From: Gnomoniopsis sp. IMI 355080
Taxonomy: Eukaryota; Ascomycota; Sordariomycetes; Diaporthales; Gnomoniaceae
Assembly (NCBI GenBank): GCA_027946555.1
Contig: JAPEVC010000053.1
Coordinates: 1-64,000, forward strand
Direction of reading: 5' to 3'
Length of the DNA: 64,000 nt
Translations under genes and position numbers: made by a program
Part shown: in pieces, positions 33,154 through 43,940 of the stretch
How positions within the stretch are numbered: position 1 is the first letter of the stretch
Layout of the letters: every line of letters starts with the position of its first letter
The notes under the pieces: model-generated
Databases searched by the model: none
Told to the model about the DNA's origin: nothing
What the model saw: the letters and a program-made list of their open reading frames with translations, nothing else

Positions 33154-34260
33154 ATGCTGTCGCGACAAAAGACCAGTCCTTCTCCGAAATCCCCCAAACC
33201 ACCTCACCATCCCATCTTTCTTCTCCCTAGTCTCAAGATCCCCTTTTTCCGCCGCCGCCAGAGTTCAACCACCACAACCTCCTCGGCCGTCTCAAATGAC
33301 CCCTCCTCGCTCAGCAGCTCGCCCACTTCTATCGCCTCCACCGCCTTCACTGAGGTTGCCCCTAGCTCGCCAACGGCCATCGTCCCCGGCACTGAGACAA
33401 ATACTTATCACCTCTCAGCCGACAAGCCATCAACCACATGCATACCGAAGCAACTCCCGAACGACCCCGCGCGCTCCCGCCTCACCACCACCAACCCTGA
33501 CGTCCTCCGCTGCAGCACCTGCGCAACCGATCTCGCTTACGGCCTACAAATCGTCTCCAAAGGTTTTACCGGGCGCCATGGACGCGCCCTGCTCGTCGGC
33601 GCACCACTCCCCATAGCTCAACCCTCATGCCCCGCCTCGCCGGCCGACGCCGTCGCCGTCACTATCGATGGCGATGTTGCACCTGGGCACCACGCACTGG
33701 CACACCAGAGCGCGAACCTCATCAACGTTACGGTCAGCAGCCCCGAGGCACGTAATCTAGTGACGGGCGCGCATGTAGTAGCTGATATAAGGTGCGCGAC
33801 GTGCGGGGTCGTGGTGGGGTGGAAGTATGTCGATGCTCGAGAGCAGTCGCAGAAATATAAAGTGGGCAAGTTCATTTTGGAGACGGAGAGGACAGTATTG
33901 GTGAGAAACTGGGAGGATGAGAACGGACAAGGGCCGGGACATTTCTACAGCTCGTCGGCGCCAGTGGGTAGCGGAGGTGCAAGGAAGAGCTTCTCTCTCT
34001 TTGGTGGGAGGAGGAAAGAGAGTTGTTCCAGTGAGGGTCCTGGACGCGGCGACGCGTTCATTGAGGAGGAGGAGGGCACTTGTGCTACTGAGAGCGAGGA
34101 CGAGATCACTTTTGACTCAGAAGATGAGGACGAGTGTGAGGACATCTTTGCTGGTGTGTGGGATGCTGCAACTGTCGCCAAACGCCGCGGATCGAAAGTC
34201 ATCTCTGGCAGTTGTCACGACTCCCACAAGGGCCGCGCTGGTGATGGGAACCGCCAGTAG
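33154..34260 (+). CDS. Yippee-domain zinc-binding protein
   Basis: Single exon, 368 aa from the first ATG (MLSRQK); the frame upstream opens only with TTG. The N-terminal 110 residues are Ser/Thr/Pro-rich. The Yippee zinc domain spans about 117-255 with the two CxxC pairs, Cys120/Cys123 (LRCSTCATDL) and Cys214/Cys217 (IRCATCGVVVGWKY), and the conserved ending KYKVGKFILE. VSKGFTGRHGRA is the family's third landmark. The pairs are 91 residues apart because of a low-complexity insert of roughly 40 residues after RALLV. The C-terminus is very acidic (EEEEGT, SEDEITFDSEDEDE). Yippee proteins are conserved across eukaryotes, structurally related to Mis18 and cereblon zinc folds; in fungi the role is unclear. 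Identification good, function open. Confidence 0.85.
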   Translation: MLSRQKTSPSPKSPKPPHHPIFLLPSLKIPFFRRRQSSTTTTSSAVSNDPSSLSSSPTSIASTAFTEVAPSSPTAIVPGTETNTYHLSADKPSTTCIPKQLPNDPARSRLTTTNPDVLRCSTCATDLAYGLQIVSKGFTGRHGRALLVGAPLPIAQPSCPASPADAVAVTIDGDVAPGHHALAHQSANLINVTVSSPEARNLVTGAHVVADIRCATCGVVVGWKYVDAREQSQKYKVGKFILETERTVLVRNWEDENGQGPGHFYSSSAPVGSGGARKSFSLFGGRRKESCSSEGPGRGDAFIEEEEGTCATESEDEITFDSEDEDECEDIFAGVWDAATVAKRRGSKVISGSCHDSHKGRAGDGNRQ

Positions 34261-35276
34261 TGGTTTCCTTATTGCGTTCTGGCGTTGGAAGAGGATATAT
34301 AGAAACACAGACGTGGGATCATGGGGAGAGCTTGACATCACTTTGCTTTTCGTTTGGTTGGCATTGCATTGCATCTTTGGGTTTGTTTTCTTTCCGAGCC
34401 TCACTAGAGGCGGCTATGATACCACGAGGACGACACTGATGAGCAGGACTATCTCTAATTGAACAGGAAATGCACATACATGCACGGATTTTTGGAAAGG
34501 GATATCTGGGGGGCGTTCCACTCATAAATTGCAATGATACCAGTAAGATACCACTTGGTCAATTTTCAGAATATTACCCTCATCAGAAGATGCCGTCTCT
34601 CTTTCGCTTTCAGGAACGACGATAGGACTGCGTAGCAGATGGGGGACAGACACTGGGGGCAGATGACGGCACATTGCTCAAGCAGCCTAGTCGCCAGGAG
34701 GTCAATATGAGAAGTCTTGGGTTGCGGCTGAGAACAGGTGGGGATGACATCGAAAGTGAAAGCATACAGAAGTCCGCTGGCGGTAAAACGTCTTCTGAGA
34801 ACCTGTTAGGGACTGCAGTAGATTCTGTGGCAGCCCTTATGCCACAGCTTGCATTAGGCCATTGAGGAGTTTCTGGACTTGGTTTTGCATTTTAATTCGT
34901 ACACAATCGAGCCTTCGGAGAGATAATCTCCTGCATTCGACCCTGCTGGTATTTAAAATCGTGAACACCGAAAGTTAGAACGGCCACCAACACATTTGTA
35001 ACATGGTAGGTGCATTTCGGACATGTCAAAGGAATGCGGAAGTTGATGAAAAAGAGGGCTCGCTGGGTGAAGGAGCTTCCCTTTCGGGCTTGGAAGCGCT
35101 TATCCCTGCCCACTGATTGCAAATACGTTGAACAAGCAAGCAGCTGGATCCCTGCTCGATTCGGCTGACCCCGCGGTCCATCTGACCACACTAGAAGGTG
35201 CAGGCGCCGCCCCTCCTCAACTTAAACGCCGCTTCTACCCTCGAGCCTGTGGGCACTTTTCTATATCAATTACCAA
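34261..35276. other. Spacer and promoter region of the Dug1-type peptidase gene
   Basis: About 1 kb between two plus-strand genes. It should contain the 3' UTR of the Yippee gene and the promoter of the peptidase gene. ORFs here (for example 34674-34865 and 34892-35191) are short and unrecognised. Confidence 0.55.
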
Positions 35277-36890
35277 ATGCCCCGCGTATCCTTCCCTCCT
35301 TGCACCCGCGCAGCCGCCTTGTTTACACTTCGCTCGTATTTCTGCAATTCGCTTTTCCACTCTAGCATTGCCTGTCGAGCTTCCATCAATATCAATACTT
35401 GCCAGTCCCGGACGTACCTCACCGAAGCTCTCCGCGCCCATCAAGCCCGCAAGATGGCTGGCGCCCCTCAACTCGATAGCTTCTTCAGCAAGGTGGACGA
35501 ACTCACCCCCGAGTTCATTAAGCGCCTCGCTGCCGCTGTTGCTATTCCCTCCATCTCTGCTGAAGATGCCCGCCGCCCCGATGTCGTCCGCATGGGCCAC
35601 TTCCTCGAAACCGAGCTGAAGGCTCTGGGTGCCGAGGTGGAGCTGCGCCCGCTCGGCAAGCAGCCTCACAAGGAGCATCTCGATCTCCCTCCTGTTGTTG
35701 TAGCTCGCTACGGAAACGACAAGAGCAAGCGCACCATCCTTGTCTACGGCCACTACGATGTCCAGCCTGCCGAGAAGGCCGATGGTTGGAACACCGAGCC
35801 TTTCGAACTGACTGTTCAGGAGGACGGAAAGATGCTGGGTCGTGGGTCCACTGATGATAAGGGCCCGGTGTTGGGCTGGTTGAATGCCATCGAGGCTCAC
35901 CAGAAGGCTGGAGTGGACTTTCCCGTGAACCTGTTGATGTGCTTCGAGGGTATGGAGGAGTACGGCTCCGAAGGCCTAGACGACTTCATCATCGCTGAGA
36001 AGGACAAGTTTTTCAAGGATGCGGATGCTGTATGCATCAGTGACAACTACTGGCTAGGCACCGAGAAGCCTTGTCTGACTTATGGTCTGCGTGGGTGCAA
36101 CTACTACAGCATCGAGGTGTCGGGTCCCGGTGCCGATCTGCACAGTGGCGTGTTCGGCGGCACGGCACAAGAGCCCATGACAGACTTGGTCCGCGTAATG
36201 GGCTCTCTGGTCGATACGCACGGCAAGATCCAGATCCCTGGTATTATGGAGCAGGTTGCTCCCTTGACCAAGGAGGAGGAGACCCTATACGACGGCATCA
36301 GCTTCACCATGGACAATATCCACGAGTCGCTCGGCAGCAAGACCACCATCTTCGAAGACAAGAAGTCCACCCTCATGGGCCGTTGGAGGTACCCCTCGCT
36401 ATCTCTGCACGGAATAGAAGGCGCCTACTCCCAGCCCGGCGCAAAGACTGTCATTCCCGCCAAGGTCATCGGCAAGTTCAGCATCCGCACCGTGCCAGAC
36501 ATGGATATCGATACGACCAACGAATGCGTCGCAAAATACGTCAAGGAGCAATTCGCCAAGCTGGGCTCCAAGAACACCTTAAAGGTCTACCCTCAGCACA
36601 CTGGCAAATGGTGGGTCGCCTCGCCCAAGCACTGGAACTTCAGCGCTGCCGCCAAGGCTGTTGAGAGGGTCTGGGGTGTCGCCCCTGATTTCACACGCGA
36701 GGGTGGCAGTATCCCGGTGACCCTGACCTTCGAGCAGGCGACAGGAAAGAATGTGCTATTACTGCCCATGGGTTCATCGACGGATGGTGCGCACTCGATC
36801 AACGAGAAATTGGACAAGAGGAACTATATTGAGGGTATCAAATTGCTGGGCGCATACTTGCACTATGTGGCTGCTGAACCTACCTCATAG
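35277..36890 (+). CDS. dug1: Cys-Gly metallodipeptidase, M20 family (Dug1/CNDP2-type)
   Basis: Single exon. From the first ATG (35277) it encodes 537 aa; an internal ATG at 35454 (MAGAPQLDSFF) gives 478 aa, the usual length for yeast Dug1 and human CNDP2. The extra 59 residues are rich in Arg, Ser and Ala and nearly free of acidic residues, like a mitochondrial presequence. In long-form numbering the di-metal site is visible: His159/Asp161 (VYGHYDVQP), bridging Asp193 (GRGSTDDKG), Glu227/Glu228 (FEGMEEYGSEG), Asp256 (CISDNYWLG) and a late His in TDGAHSIN. Dug1 hydrolyses Cys-Gly from glutathione breakdown and other dipeptides in the cytosol. Family assignment is firm; which start is used, or both, is undecided. 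Confidence 0.93.
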   Translation: MPRVSFPPCTRAAALFTLRSYFCNSLFHSSIACRASININTCQSRTYLTEALRAHQARKMAGAPQLDSFFSKVDELTPEFIKRLAAAVAIPSISAEDARRPDVVRMGHFLETELKALGAEVELRPLGKQPHKEHLDLPPVVVARYGNDKSKRTILVYGHYDVQPAEKADGWNTEPFELTVQEDGKMLGRGSTDDKGPVLGWLNAIEAHQKAGVDFPVNLLMCFEGMEEYGSEGLDDFIIAEKDKFFKDADAVCISDNYWLGTEKPCLTYGLRGCNYYSIEVSGPGADLHSGVFGGTAQEPMTDLVRVMGSLVDTHGKIQIPGIMEQVAPLTKEEETLYDGISFTMDNIHESLGSKTTIFEDKKSTLMGRWRYPSLSLHGIEGAYSQPGAKTVIPAKVIGKFSIRTVPDMDIDTTNECVAKYVKEQFAKLGSKNTLKVYPQHTGKWWVASPKHWNFSAAAKAVERVWGVAPDFTREGGSIPVTLTFEQATGKNVLLLPMGSSTDGAHSINEKLDKRNYIEGIKLLGAYLHYVAAEPTS

Positions 36891-39800
36891 GAGGACTACG
36901 ATTTGCGCTGTGTTGGGATAGTCTACTGACAGTTTCGTACAATCTGGGGGCTCTTTGCGGCGGTCAAGCATAGATTGCAACTTCAAAAATCCAAACAATT
37001 TGATTCACAAGATATCTTTCTGTCCCCGGTTCTCAATAAATTCATGGGTGGCTATTTTGTTGACGATCTAATTCAAACATCTTCTGATCAGGAAGCTTGG
37101 ACTTTTGCATTGCTTCCATGTCTATCTAATTCCTTTTGATGTGGTCTAGTAGCTGGGCTACTTGGTAGTGAGTGCGCTCGATATGATCCGCAGCTACATC
37201 ATGGTGAAATGTCGTTTTGAACTTGCAGTTATGTCCCGTACAACAATAGGCAACTGAATCTAAAAACAACAGACTATGACTCTATTTACGTAACTGAACA
37301 ACGATAGACTGACTTGCCAGTATCCCTACCGGCCTAGGACTTCTCATCGAATTATAGGCAATTCTTTGCTGGAGTATTTTGTTGAAAGGAAGTGACCCAT
37401 CTTGGCTACAGACATGTCTACCAGACCAGCGTCAGCCAAGGAAAGACCTAGTGGGCGAACAGCATCTTGTCCAATACATACCGGATGCTTGACATAGTAT
37501 AGTAAATGACGAATGCATACAGTCTTCCTACTTAGGAGACAGTTTCCACATGGCCCTGATTTGGTCCCATTGCCCAAAGGCACCTGCACCCTGTCGAGCG
37601 AAAAGTTTCCCATTGGACAATCTTGGGACCTGCTGTAGAGATATTTCGTTGGACACGGTTTCTAGTATGCTGAAGAATGGGCCACATCGGTAGACCTCAA
37701 GAAGTTGTCTAATGTATAGGCTTTGGTCGGAATGTTTTTGGGGGGGGGGGGGCGATGAGCTCAGTGGCAGTTGCACTGGAGACAAAGCTATCTTTAAGCA
37801 TTGCGCTTCAACTGCATGAAATATCATCAAGACGCTTTTACCATAGCCAAACCCGCAGACTGTTGGCACGCGTGAAATATCTTACGGCTTACATCAAGCA
37901 AACTCGTCATAATTCGCAATGATCAAATTGCACCCGTAAGTCGTTGGTCGCCATGGGAAATACTGATCAGGGCAGGAAACGAGAGAAACAAAACTCCACA
38001 TGGTGAGAGCAGTTCGATAGCTCTCTCTAAGTCCCAGCTGCCAGATAGCAATTACCAGCCTGACATCATGAATGCAAACGTGCCAAGCGCTACTCTGGAG
38101 CCATCGATTACGTGGAAAGCCAACTTGAATGTACGAACCTCCAAAGGTAAAGGTCGCCCGCCTATGCTCCTCCATAGGGCGTCAGAGGATACCCAAATTT
38201 TTGACGCCTCGTAACGGACGAGAAGCCTGGACAGTGCTGCAGTTTCCCTTCGTGCAGAATGACCGATGAGACAAGCAGATCATCGCGGAGAACTGTGCTG
38301 TCGACTTCTTGGATCAGGAGCGCGAGCAGGCCCCGAGATATCCTGCAACACCATTCGTTGCCTCATCTGCGTGATGAGTCTGGGCCTATAGGATCTATTC
38401 CGTAGTCCTAGGCAATCTTTCTTGCAACGCATTTGCGCGTGAGTCATCTCATCAGGCTTGAGTAGGCCGCAGGCAGGCACCTGTGAGTTGAGGAGGAAGA
38501 GGACGGATGTCACTGGCTCATAATCTCATTATCCTCTTAACATAGCTTCTAGTGACCTCAATTTTGTAATCAAAGTTAGGATGAAATACTAAAGGTCATG
38601 GCTAATGTCGAGCTTAGCATCCGATCTTTTTGGGAGGCAGAAAGAGGAACATAGTCAAGCAGTTGACAAGTACATGTTGGCCGTGTATAAAAACCCGCAA
38701 CCTTGCTCCTTTTGTACGACTCGACTAGGTATCTACATGGGGCTGTAGGCAGACATAGAAGATCCAGTAGGTGCAGTTGTGCATGTCTGTGTGCAAGGTT
38801 GGTAACGGTGGGCCCTGGTTGGACTTATGGACGCTTTGGTGACTACTGTTCCCAGCACCGACCTATCTCGAAGCTCCGAGGGCGTGGTCGTAAGAAAGTA
38901 TGGGATCTGGAGATCTGGGACCGGTCAGGTGGGCTTGAGCACATGCATGATCGAAGCACGACATCTTGCCGAAAGTCTCGATGCTTTGAGCAAAGGGCAT
39001 GGATGAGATGAGGATGGCCGTCGAGCTAAGAACAACAAGAAGAGTCACAACATGCGGCAATGCAATGAGGCGGGACGTGTCGGGTGTTGTTGGACGGCTG
39101 CCATGCGAAGTACCTTGCTGAGAGCAAGTGCCACAAGTTTGCGGCGGCTTCTGGTGCAGCATAAGGTGACGAGTCTCAGCAAGTGACAAGCAAGAGTCTG
39201 ACGCGACTTGCAGGGGTCTAAAGTGCTTTTACTCGCGCCGGCCAATAAACGGTGGATTGCGGAACGGTGCGGTCCACTGAAGACCAGTTGTGTTGTACTA
39301 CGCAGTAGTTTGCCCCGCGTCTTTGGCGTTTCTAGCCAGTCACCGCAGCCGCCTGTGTTATTGCATGCCATTGACGCCTCGCATGAGGGATACTTGGTTC
39401 ATAACAACAATTCTTGATGCAATGCAGGGCACTAGGGATGATAATTTACCTACTCGGGCAAAGTGAAGGGACGCCTCCCTTCCTATTATTTCCCGCCTCA
39501 GCAATCAATCCGGAAGATAGATAGGGGACATAGGACTGCAAAGTACGTGCGTGGTGGCTTGGAAAACGGGTACAAGACGGACAAGATCCCTGGCCTTGCA
39601 TGCAGCCGTGGGCAGCCTGCACCCATTCACGTTCTCGCCTGTGTGCTGCCGTATCACGTATCGCTCACTCACTCAGTGACTCCACTGCAGCTGCAGCCTT
39701 TCCAACGTCCACCCCGTCTTCACTTGGCTTCACACCTCCCCTCCCCCCTCCCACCTTGCGCCCTCGAGTCTGTTCAAACAAGCTTCGAACCCCCAATCCG

Positions 39801-40385
39801 GTCCACTCGACATCCCCGTCCGCCTTGTCCTCGTCGCCTCGCTTCGCCGCGTGCTGTCGTCGCAAATTGTCAACCTGAATGCACATAGCAATCTGCGCCA
39901 TCGTCCGCCTCGCCCTCCCTCATCGTGCGCGTAACTTCACCCATATATATTCAGTGTCGCCTCGATCTGGCGCAGCATTTCCAGCGCTTCATTTTCTCCA
40001 ATGTGGTCAGTTGCTGTCTCAGCATCTATCTCCTCAGGATTGACCCTCCTTCACTGCCTGCGCCGGCATGCACTTCACCCGTGCTACAGCGATGGTAAAC
40101 TGACTCTCAGTATTTAGTAGTCTCGACATTGCGCAATGCACTAGATTCACGACTTCATTCGATGCGACCCAGCTTGGCTGGTTTGGGTCGCCGGATACAT
40201 ATCGCAACTTGCTCCCGTCCGTCGTCTCGACCCCGAATATCTTCTGTCGACTCTTCATCCCTTGAACCCGATTCTATTACTATCCGACCTGGCCCGGCCC
40301 GCGCGCACAAACATCGGCGCCGTCTTTGACCCTCGCTAGATACCCTCCGGCCGTTGAGACTAAGAGATGATCCCAATCGCGCTCA
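36891..40385. other. 3.5 kb intergenic region, lower part the promoter/leader of the next gene
   Basis: No recognisable gene. A G13 tract lies at 37740-37752. From about 39690 to 40380 the plus strand is C- and CT-rich, as expected for a long fungal 5' leader of the gene at 40386; ORFs such as 39463-39888 there are Pro/Arg/Ser-rich by composition and not convincing proteins. Confidence 0.5.
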
Positions 40386-43300
40386 ATGGCCGCCACTCCG
40401 TTTGCCCCGTCCTTCAACGCTTCCTTTTCTCCCTTTGATATTTTCAATGATGGTGGCGCCGCCAGGAATACTCCTCCACCTCAAAGCCAGAGCCTTCCCG
40501 GAGGACCTTGTAATTTCGTTGACCTAACCCACGGACCAAATGGGCCAAAGTGCGGCTGCCGCCGCTTCTGGAGCCGCCAGGCCGCTGGCGCCGGGAGCTA
40601 TACTACCGATCAGTTGGGCTGGTGTATGTGTTCGCACCATGCTTGCTTCCATGATGATGTTCAAGATTCCTCCAAGGCCGATTCGAAGTCCATTATGGCC
40701 GTGAACACTATACCGGTCCAGTCGGATGAGCCGGGCCAGGAGAATGAGAAGCCCAGGTCAAACAGGGCTCCTCTGAGTCCTGTCCAGGATTTTGCTGCTA
40801 TCCACATGCCCGACAACCTTGGTGCCGCCGCGATGGAGTTCACCGCGATGAACTATGGGTCTTTTACCCCGAGACCAGGCCGTAGCCCGGGGATCCCACA
40901 GGTCAACCACTCAGGAACACACACTGACGGAGACTCCATGCCGGACACTATGAGCTGGAGGAATGTCATATCAACCCAGGGTGGCCAAACATCATTACCG
41001 CCTATACCATCACAATGCTTACTCCCTCACTCTCAATCGGCTTCAACTACGGCGTCCAGTCAAAGATATCTCCGGCCATTTGGTGGTCAAGGACTCAACA
41101 CACTAAGTGGTGTGCCAAAACCCAAGGACCGTAATGTTGCCCGTCACGAAACAATCTTATCTCCAAATGCACGCCAAACAGCGGATGACACTAACACTAT
41201 CGGATCCGGAGCTGCAACTCCCACACCTGGACCGTCTGGGGCGATGGGCCCACCACCTCCTCCATCCGTTGCGTCTGTGAGCCGTGACAATGAGGCCTTG
41301 CAAAACCTGACGGAAACCGTCAATGATCATGACACTCGGATCGATAGACTCGAGACTGGTTCAATATACGCCACGGCTCATGAGGAGTGCTCAGACAAAC
41401 ATGATTTGACAGACCTTCGAGTGACCGAGCTGGAAAGCCGCGTGGATGAGGTTGAGAAGCAACTCAATGACGATACAAACAGTCGCCGCAACATTGAGCG
41501 CGATGACGACGCCACTCTCAGCGTTGTTTCTGGCTTCAGTGCTCCGGCCTTGGCGGCCGATCGAGCAGCCCTGACCAACCAGCTTGAAGCTCTGCAGACT
41601 CGCGTTGACCAGCTGGAAGCATCTTCAATACCATCGTACAGCTCCCCTTGGGAGCTAGAGGTCGTTTTCCTGCCATTTCCACTGAAGGGTATATGGCAAA
41701 GCGCACAGGAATTCAAGACAGCCCGCCTCTCTGGAGGCCGTGACGAATGGACACAGCTGCCCAATACAAATAGCCGAGCAACTCCAGACCCTCACACCCT
41801 AGCGGCATACGACGAATGGGTCGGGCCAGATTCGGACTGGCTACTGCCTCGAGCTTGCGTTCCCGGTCGCATGATCGATCAACGCCTGAGGAGTCGTGGC
41901 TTGATCAAGACTGTCACAGTCCGGGGTGGTGACGCGCGAAGTGTGCAGATTGCTGTAGGCAATGCATTCGAGAGCATCTTGCGATTGATGCCAAGCCTTA
42001 CCAGCCCACGGTCTCCTTATGCCCCTGATGCAAGGGTGGACAGGTTCTTCGGCCTTCAACAGCCCTGGGTGCCCTTGCGAAAAGTGCACAAAGACGCTCG
42101 ACTACGGTTTTTGTCACCGGCAGAGCTTTTGACCCCTGTTTTGTGGAATTCTACGTTCTTGATGGATAGTGTTGTCATGAAGGCCACTGGTGTTCACCGC
42201 CTTTATATCACACAGCCTGCAGCTTATCTTCAGGACAGCCACCTTTTCAAACACCAACAAGGAGCGGAGCCCAGCTGGACATGGCAGAGACTGCGCGAGC
42301 TGACGCGAGTCTACCCAGGGTCACAAGCTAGCACGGTCGACTCCGAGGTACCGGAAGCCGATGCTCTGGAGACATACTGGTTTTACAATGCTCGCCTTGA
42401 CGAGCCCTCTGGTCACCGGCAGCCTTCTCTGAGTCCAGCGCGTGAGAGGGCGGTGACGATCTCCAGGACATCAGACGGGTCTACGGAGCAGTTTTTCACC
42501 GGCCCGTCAAATCCAGTAGTCTCCATGAGGAGTCCGGTCTTCATGCGAGCACCATCGCCACTCGTTCCAAGAGAAAGACTGGGCTCCCTTCAACCCTCGT
42601 TCCGAGCTGGCTCTGTACCACCTCTCAGCTCGCCGATTCTTCCCTCTCCACGTGGCAGTCGTCGAATTCCCTCCTTCGCAATGATTCCTTCGATAGCCGG
42701 ACCTAGCTACCAGCGACATTCTTCACCACTCGTTACTAGCCGTCCCAGTCCCCGTGTCTCTTTAGTCGCCCACCCTACACCGGCTTCTATCACCAAGCAT
42801 CGGAGACGAAGTACCCGGTCGCCCTCGGTGCGGGGCATGCACAACACCCCTCGTTGGAGCAACAGGTCGTACAGCCGCAGCCCCAGCGTAGCTCCTTTCT
42901 TCCAGCACATGTACGTCGAGGAGCCCGTGACAGGCGAGCGCCGCATGACACCCTTTGCCTACGCAACACCGCATAGCAATGCACCGCCAGAGTACCCGCC
43001 GATTCGTGCGCAAAGCCGCAGCAACAGTCGAAGTATGCAGGTCCTCGAAGATGAAGATGAGGACATGGGCTTTGACGACGACCGCGGCAGCTCTACGGAT
43101 GACGACGATGATATCGATTTTTATGAGGATCAAATCGACATGCTAGACGATATAGGCAGTGAATCGGATCACAACCCCTCCGACCACCCCCAGCCTCTCC
43201 AGCCCTCATCCTCTCAGCCACAAGGTCCTGAAGACGAGCCACTACCTGGCATCGAGGACAATCCTATGTCCGACGGGGAGAACTTTCCTCCTTCCGACGA

Positions 43301-43505
43301 GGATGACGAGGGTGACGGCCTCAGTGTTGCCTCATCACCATCCGAGTACACCAGCAGGAAGCAGCCGCGGTGGATGCTGGATGCGGGCGATGGCAGGGAG
43401 ATGACGCATGGGCTTGAGGCTGAGGACGCGGTGGGCGTGGGATTTCCAATCTATGAGGATGAGGGCGAGGAGGAGGAAGGGTCGGAAGGGGGTGGTCCGT
43501 GGTAA
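40386..43505 (+). CDS. Uncharacterised large protein with Cys/His-rich N-terminal module and coiled coil
   Basis: Single exon, 1039 aa; the ATG at 40386 starts MAATPFAPSF. I do not recognise a named family. Visible features: a Cys/His cluster at 42-89 (Cys56, Cys58, Cys80, Cys82, Cys87; His84, His85, His89 in CGCRRFW and WCMCSHHACFHDD), which could bind zinc; a disordered Ser/Pro/Thr segment; a likely coiled coil at about 300-410 (NEALQNLTETVNDHDTRIDR, RVTELESRVDEVEKQL); and a compact, probably folded stretch at about 415-675 with many aromatic residues (WELEVVFLPFPLKGIW, DWLLPRACVPGRMIDQRL, WQRLRELTRVYP). The last 360 residues are Ser/Arg/Pro-rich, then acidic (EDEDEDMGFDDD). The basic SR-type segment and acidic tail could suggest a nuclear role, but that is inference. 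It is convergent with the P-loop NTPase gene, 435 bases apart. Confidence 0.85.
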   Translation: MAATPFAPSFNASFSPFDIFNDGGAARNTPPPQSQSLPGGPCNFVDLTHGPNGPKCGCRRFWSRQAAGAGSYTTDQLGWCMCSHHACFHDDVQDSSKADSKSIMAVNTIPVQSDEPGQENEKPRSNRAPLSPVQDFAAIHMPDNLGAAAMEFTAMNYGSFTPRPGRSPGIPQVNHSGTHTDGDSMPDTMSWRNVISTQGGQTSLPPIPSQCLLPHSQSASTTASSQRYLRPFGGQGLNTLSGVPKPKDRNVARHETILSPNARQTADDTNTIGSGAATPTPGPSGAMGPPPPPSVASVSRDNEALQNLTETVNDHDTRIDRLETGSIYATAHEECSDKHDLTDLRVTELESRVDEVEKQLNDDTNSRRNIERDDDATLSVVSGFSAPALAADRAALTNQLEALQTRVDQLEASSIPSYSSPWELEVVFLPFPLKGIWQSAQEFKTARLSGGRDEWTQLPNTNSRATPDPHTLAAYDEWVGPDSDWLLPRACVPGRMIDQRLRSRGLIKTVTVRGGDARSVQIAVGNAFESILRLMPSLTSPRSPYAPDARVDRFFGLQQPWVPLRKVHKDARLRFLSPAELLTPVLWNSTFLMDSVVMKATGVHRLYITQPAAYLQDSHLFKHQQGAEPSWTWQRLRELTRVYPGSQASTVDSEVPEADALETYWFYNARLDEPSGHRQPSLSPARERAVTISRTSDGSTEQFFTGPSNPVVSMRSPVFMRAPSPLVPRERLGSLQPSFRAGSVPPLSSPILPSPRGSRRIPSFAMIPSIAGPSYQRHSSPLVTSRPSPRVSLVAHPTPASITKHRRRSTRSPSVRGMHNTPRWSNRSYSRSPSVAPFFQHMYVEEPVTGERRMTPFAYATPHSNAPPEYPPIRAQSRSNSRSMQVLEDEDEDMGFDDDRGSSTDDDDDIDFYEDQIDMLDDIGSESDHNPSDHPQPLQPSSSQPQGPEDEPLPGIEDNPMSDGENFPPSDEDDEGDGLSVASSPSEYTSRKQPRWMLDAGDGREMTHGLEAEDAVGVGFPIYEDEGEEEEGSEGGGPW

Positions 43506-43940
43506 GACGGCCTAAACTCCAGAGTGACTCACGAGAAGATCGAGGTTCGATATTTGCTCGTCATTTGCAGCACATCTAGCGGGTAATCTTTGGGCGGCAT
43601 TGGCGTTTACGGCATTGATTGGATTTGCGTTTTTGATAGGTCAGGCAAGTGTAGATAATACCAGTCAGGAGCGACATGGTGGCGAGGACGGGCTGTAGCT
43701 GTATACCAGTCTCGCAGGGAGTCTGGCTTGGGATATTTTTTCACCTCCATCCACCATCTGATTTTCTGAGTTGTATCTAGGTAGCATACCTATCTCATTC
43801 CTCATTCATATACCCTTCATTGGCCTTTCTCTAGAGATCATCCTTGTCTAGAAACCCAACAGGACCAAATGGCCTCCAACATATAAATCTTCCATAGCCA
43901 TATGATTCAGATATTGGCAAAAGTAATACCTCGATGTCTT
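43506..43940. other. Spacer between convergent uncharacterised genes
   Basis: These 435 bases lie between two 3' ends and contain no ORF of note. A TCTAGGTAGCATACCTA motif occurs near 43777-43793. Confidence 0.6.

Noticed and set aside
35235..35900. 221-codon minus-strand ORF antisense to the dipeptidase gene
   Set aside because: Fully explained as a shadow of the M20 peptidase coding frame.
39463..39888. 141-codon ORF upstream of the 1039-residue protein gene
   Set aside because: The composition (Pro/Arg/Ser/His) reflects CT-rich leader DNA; no homology is recognisable.
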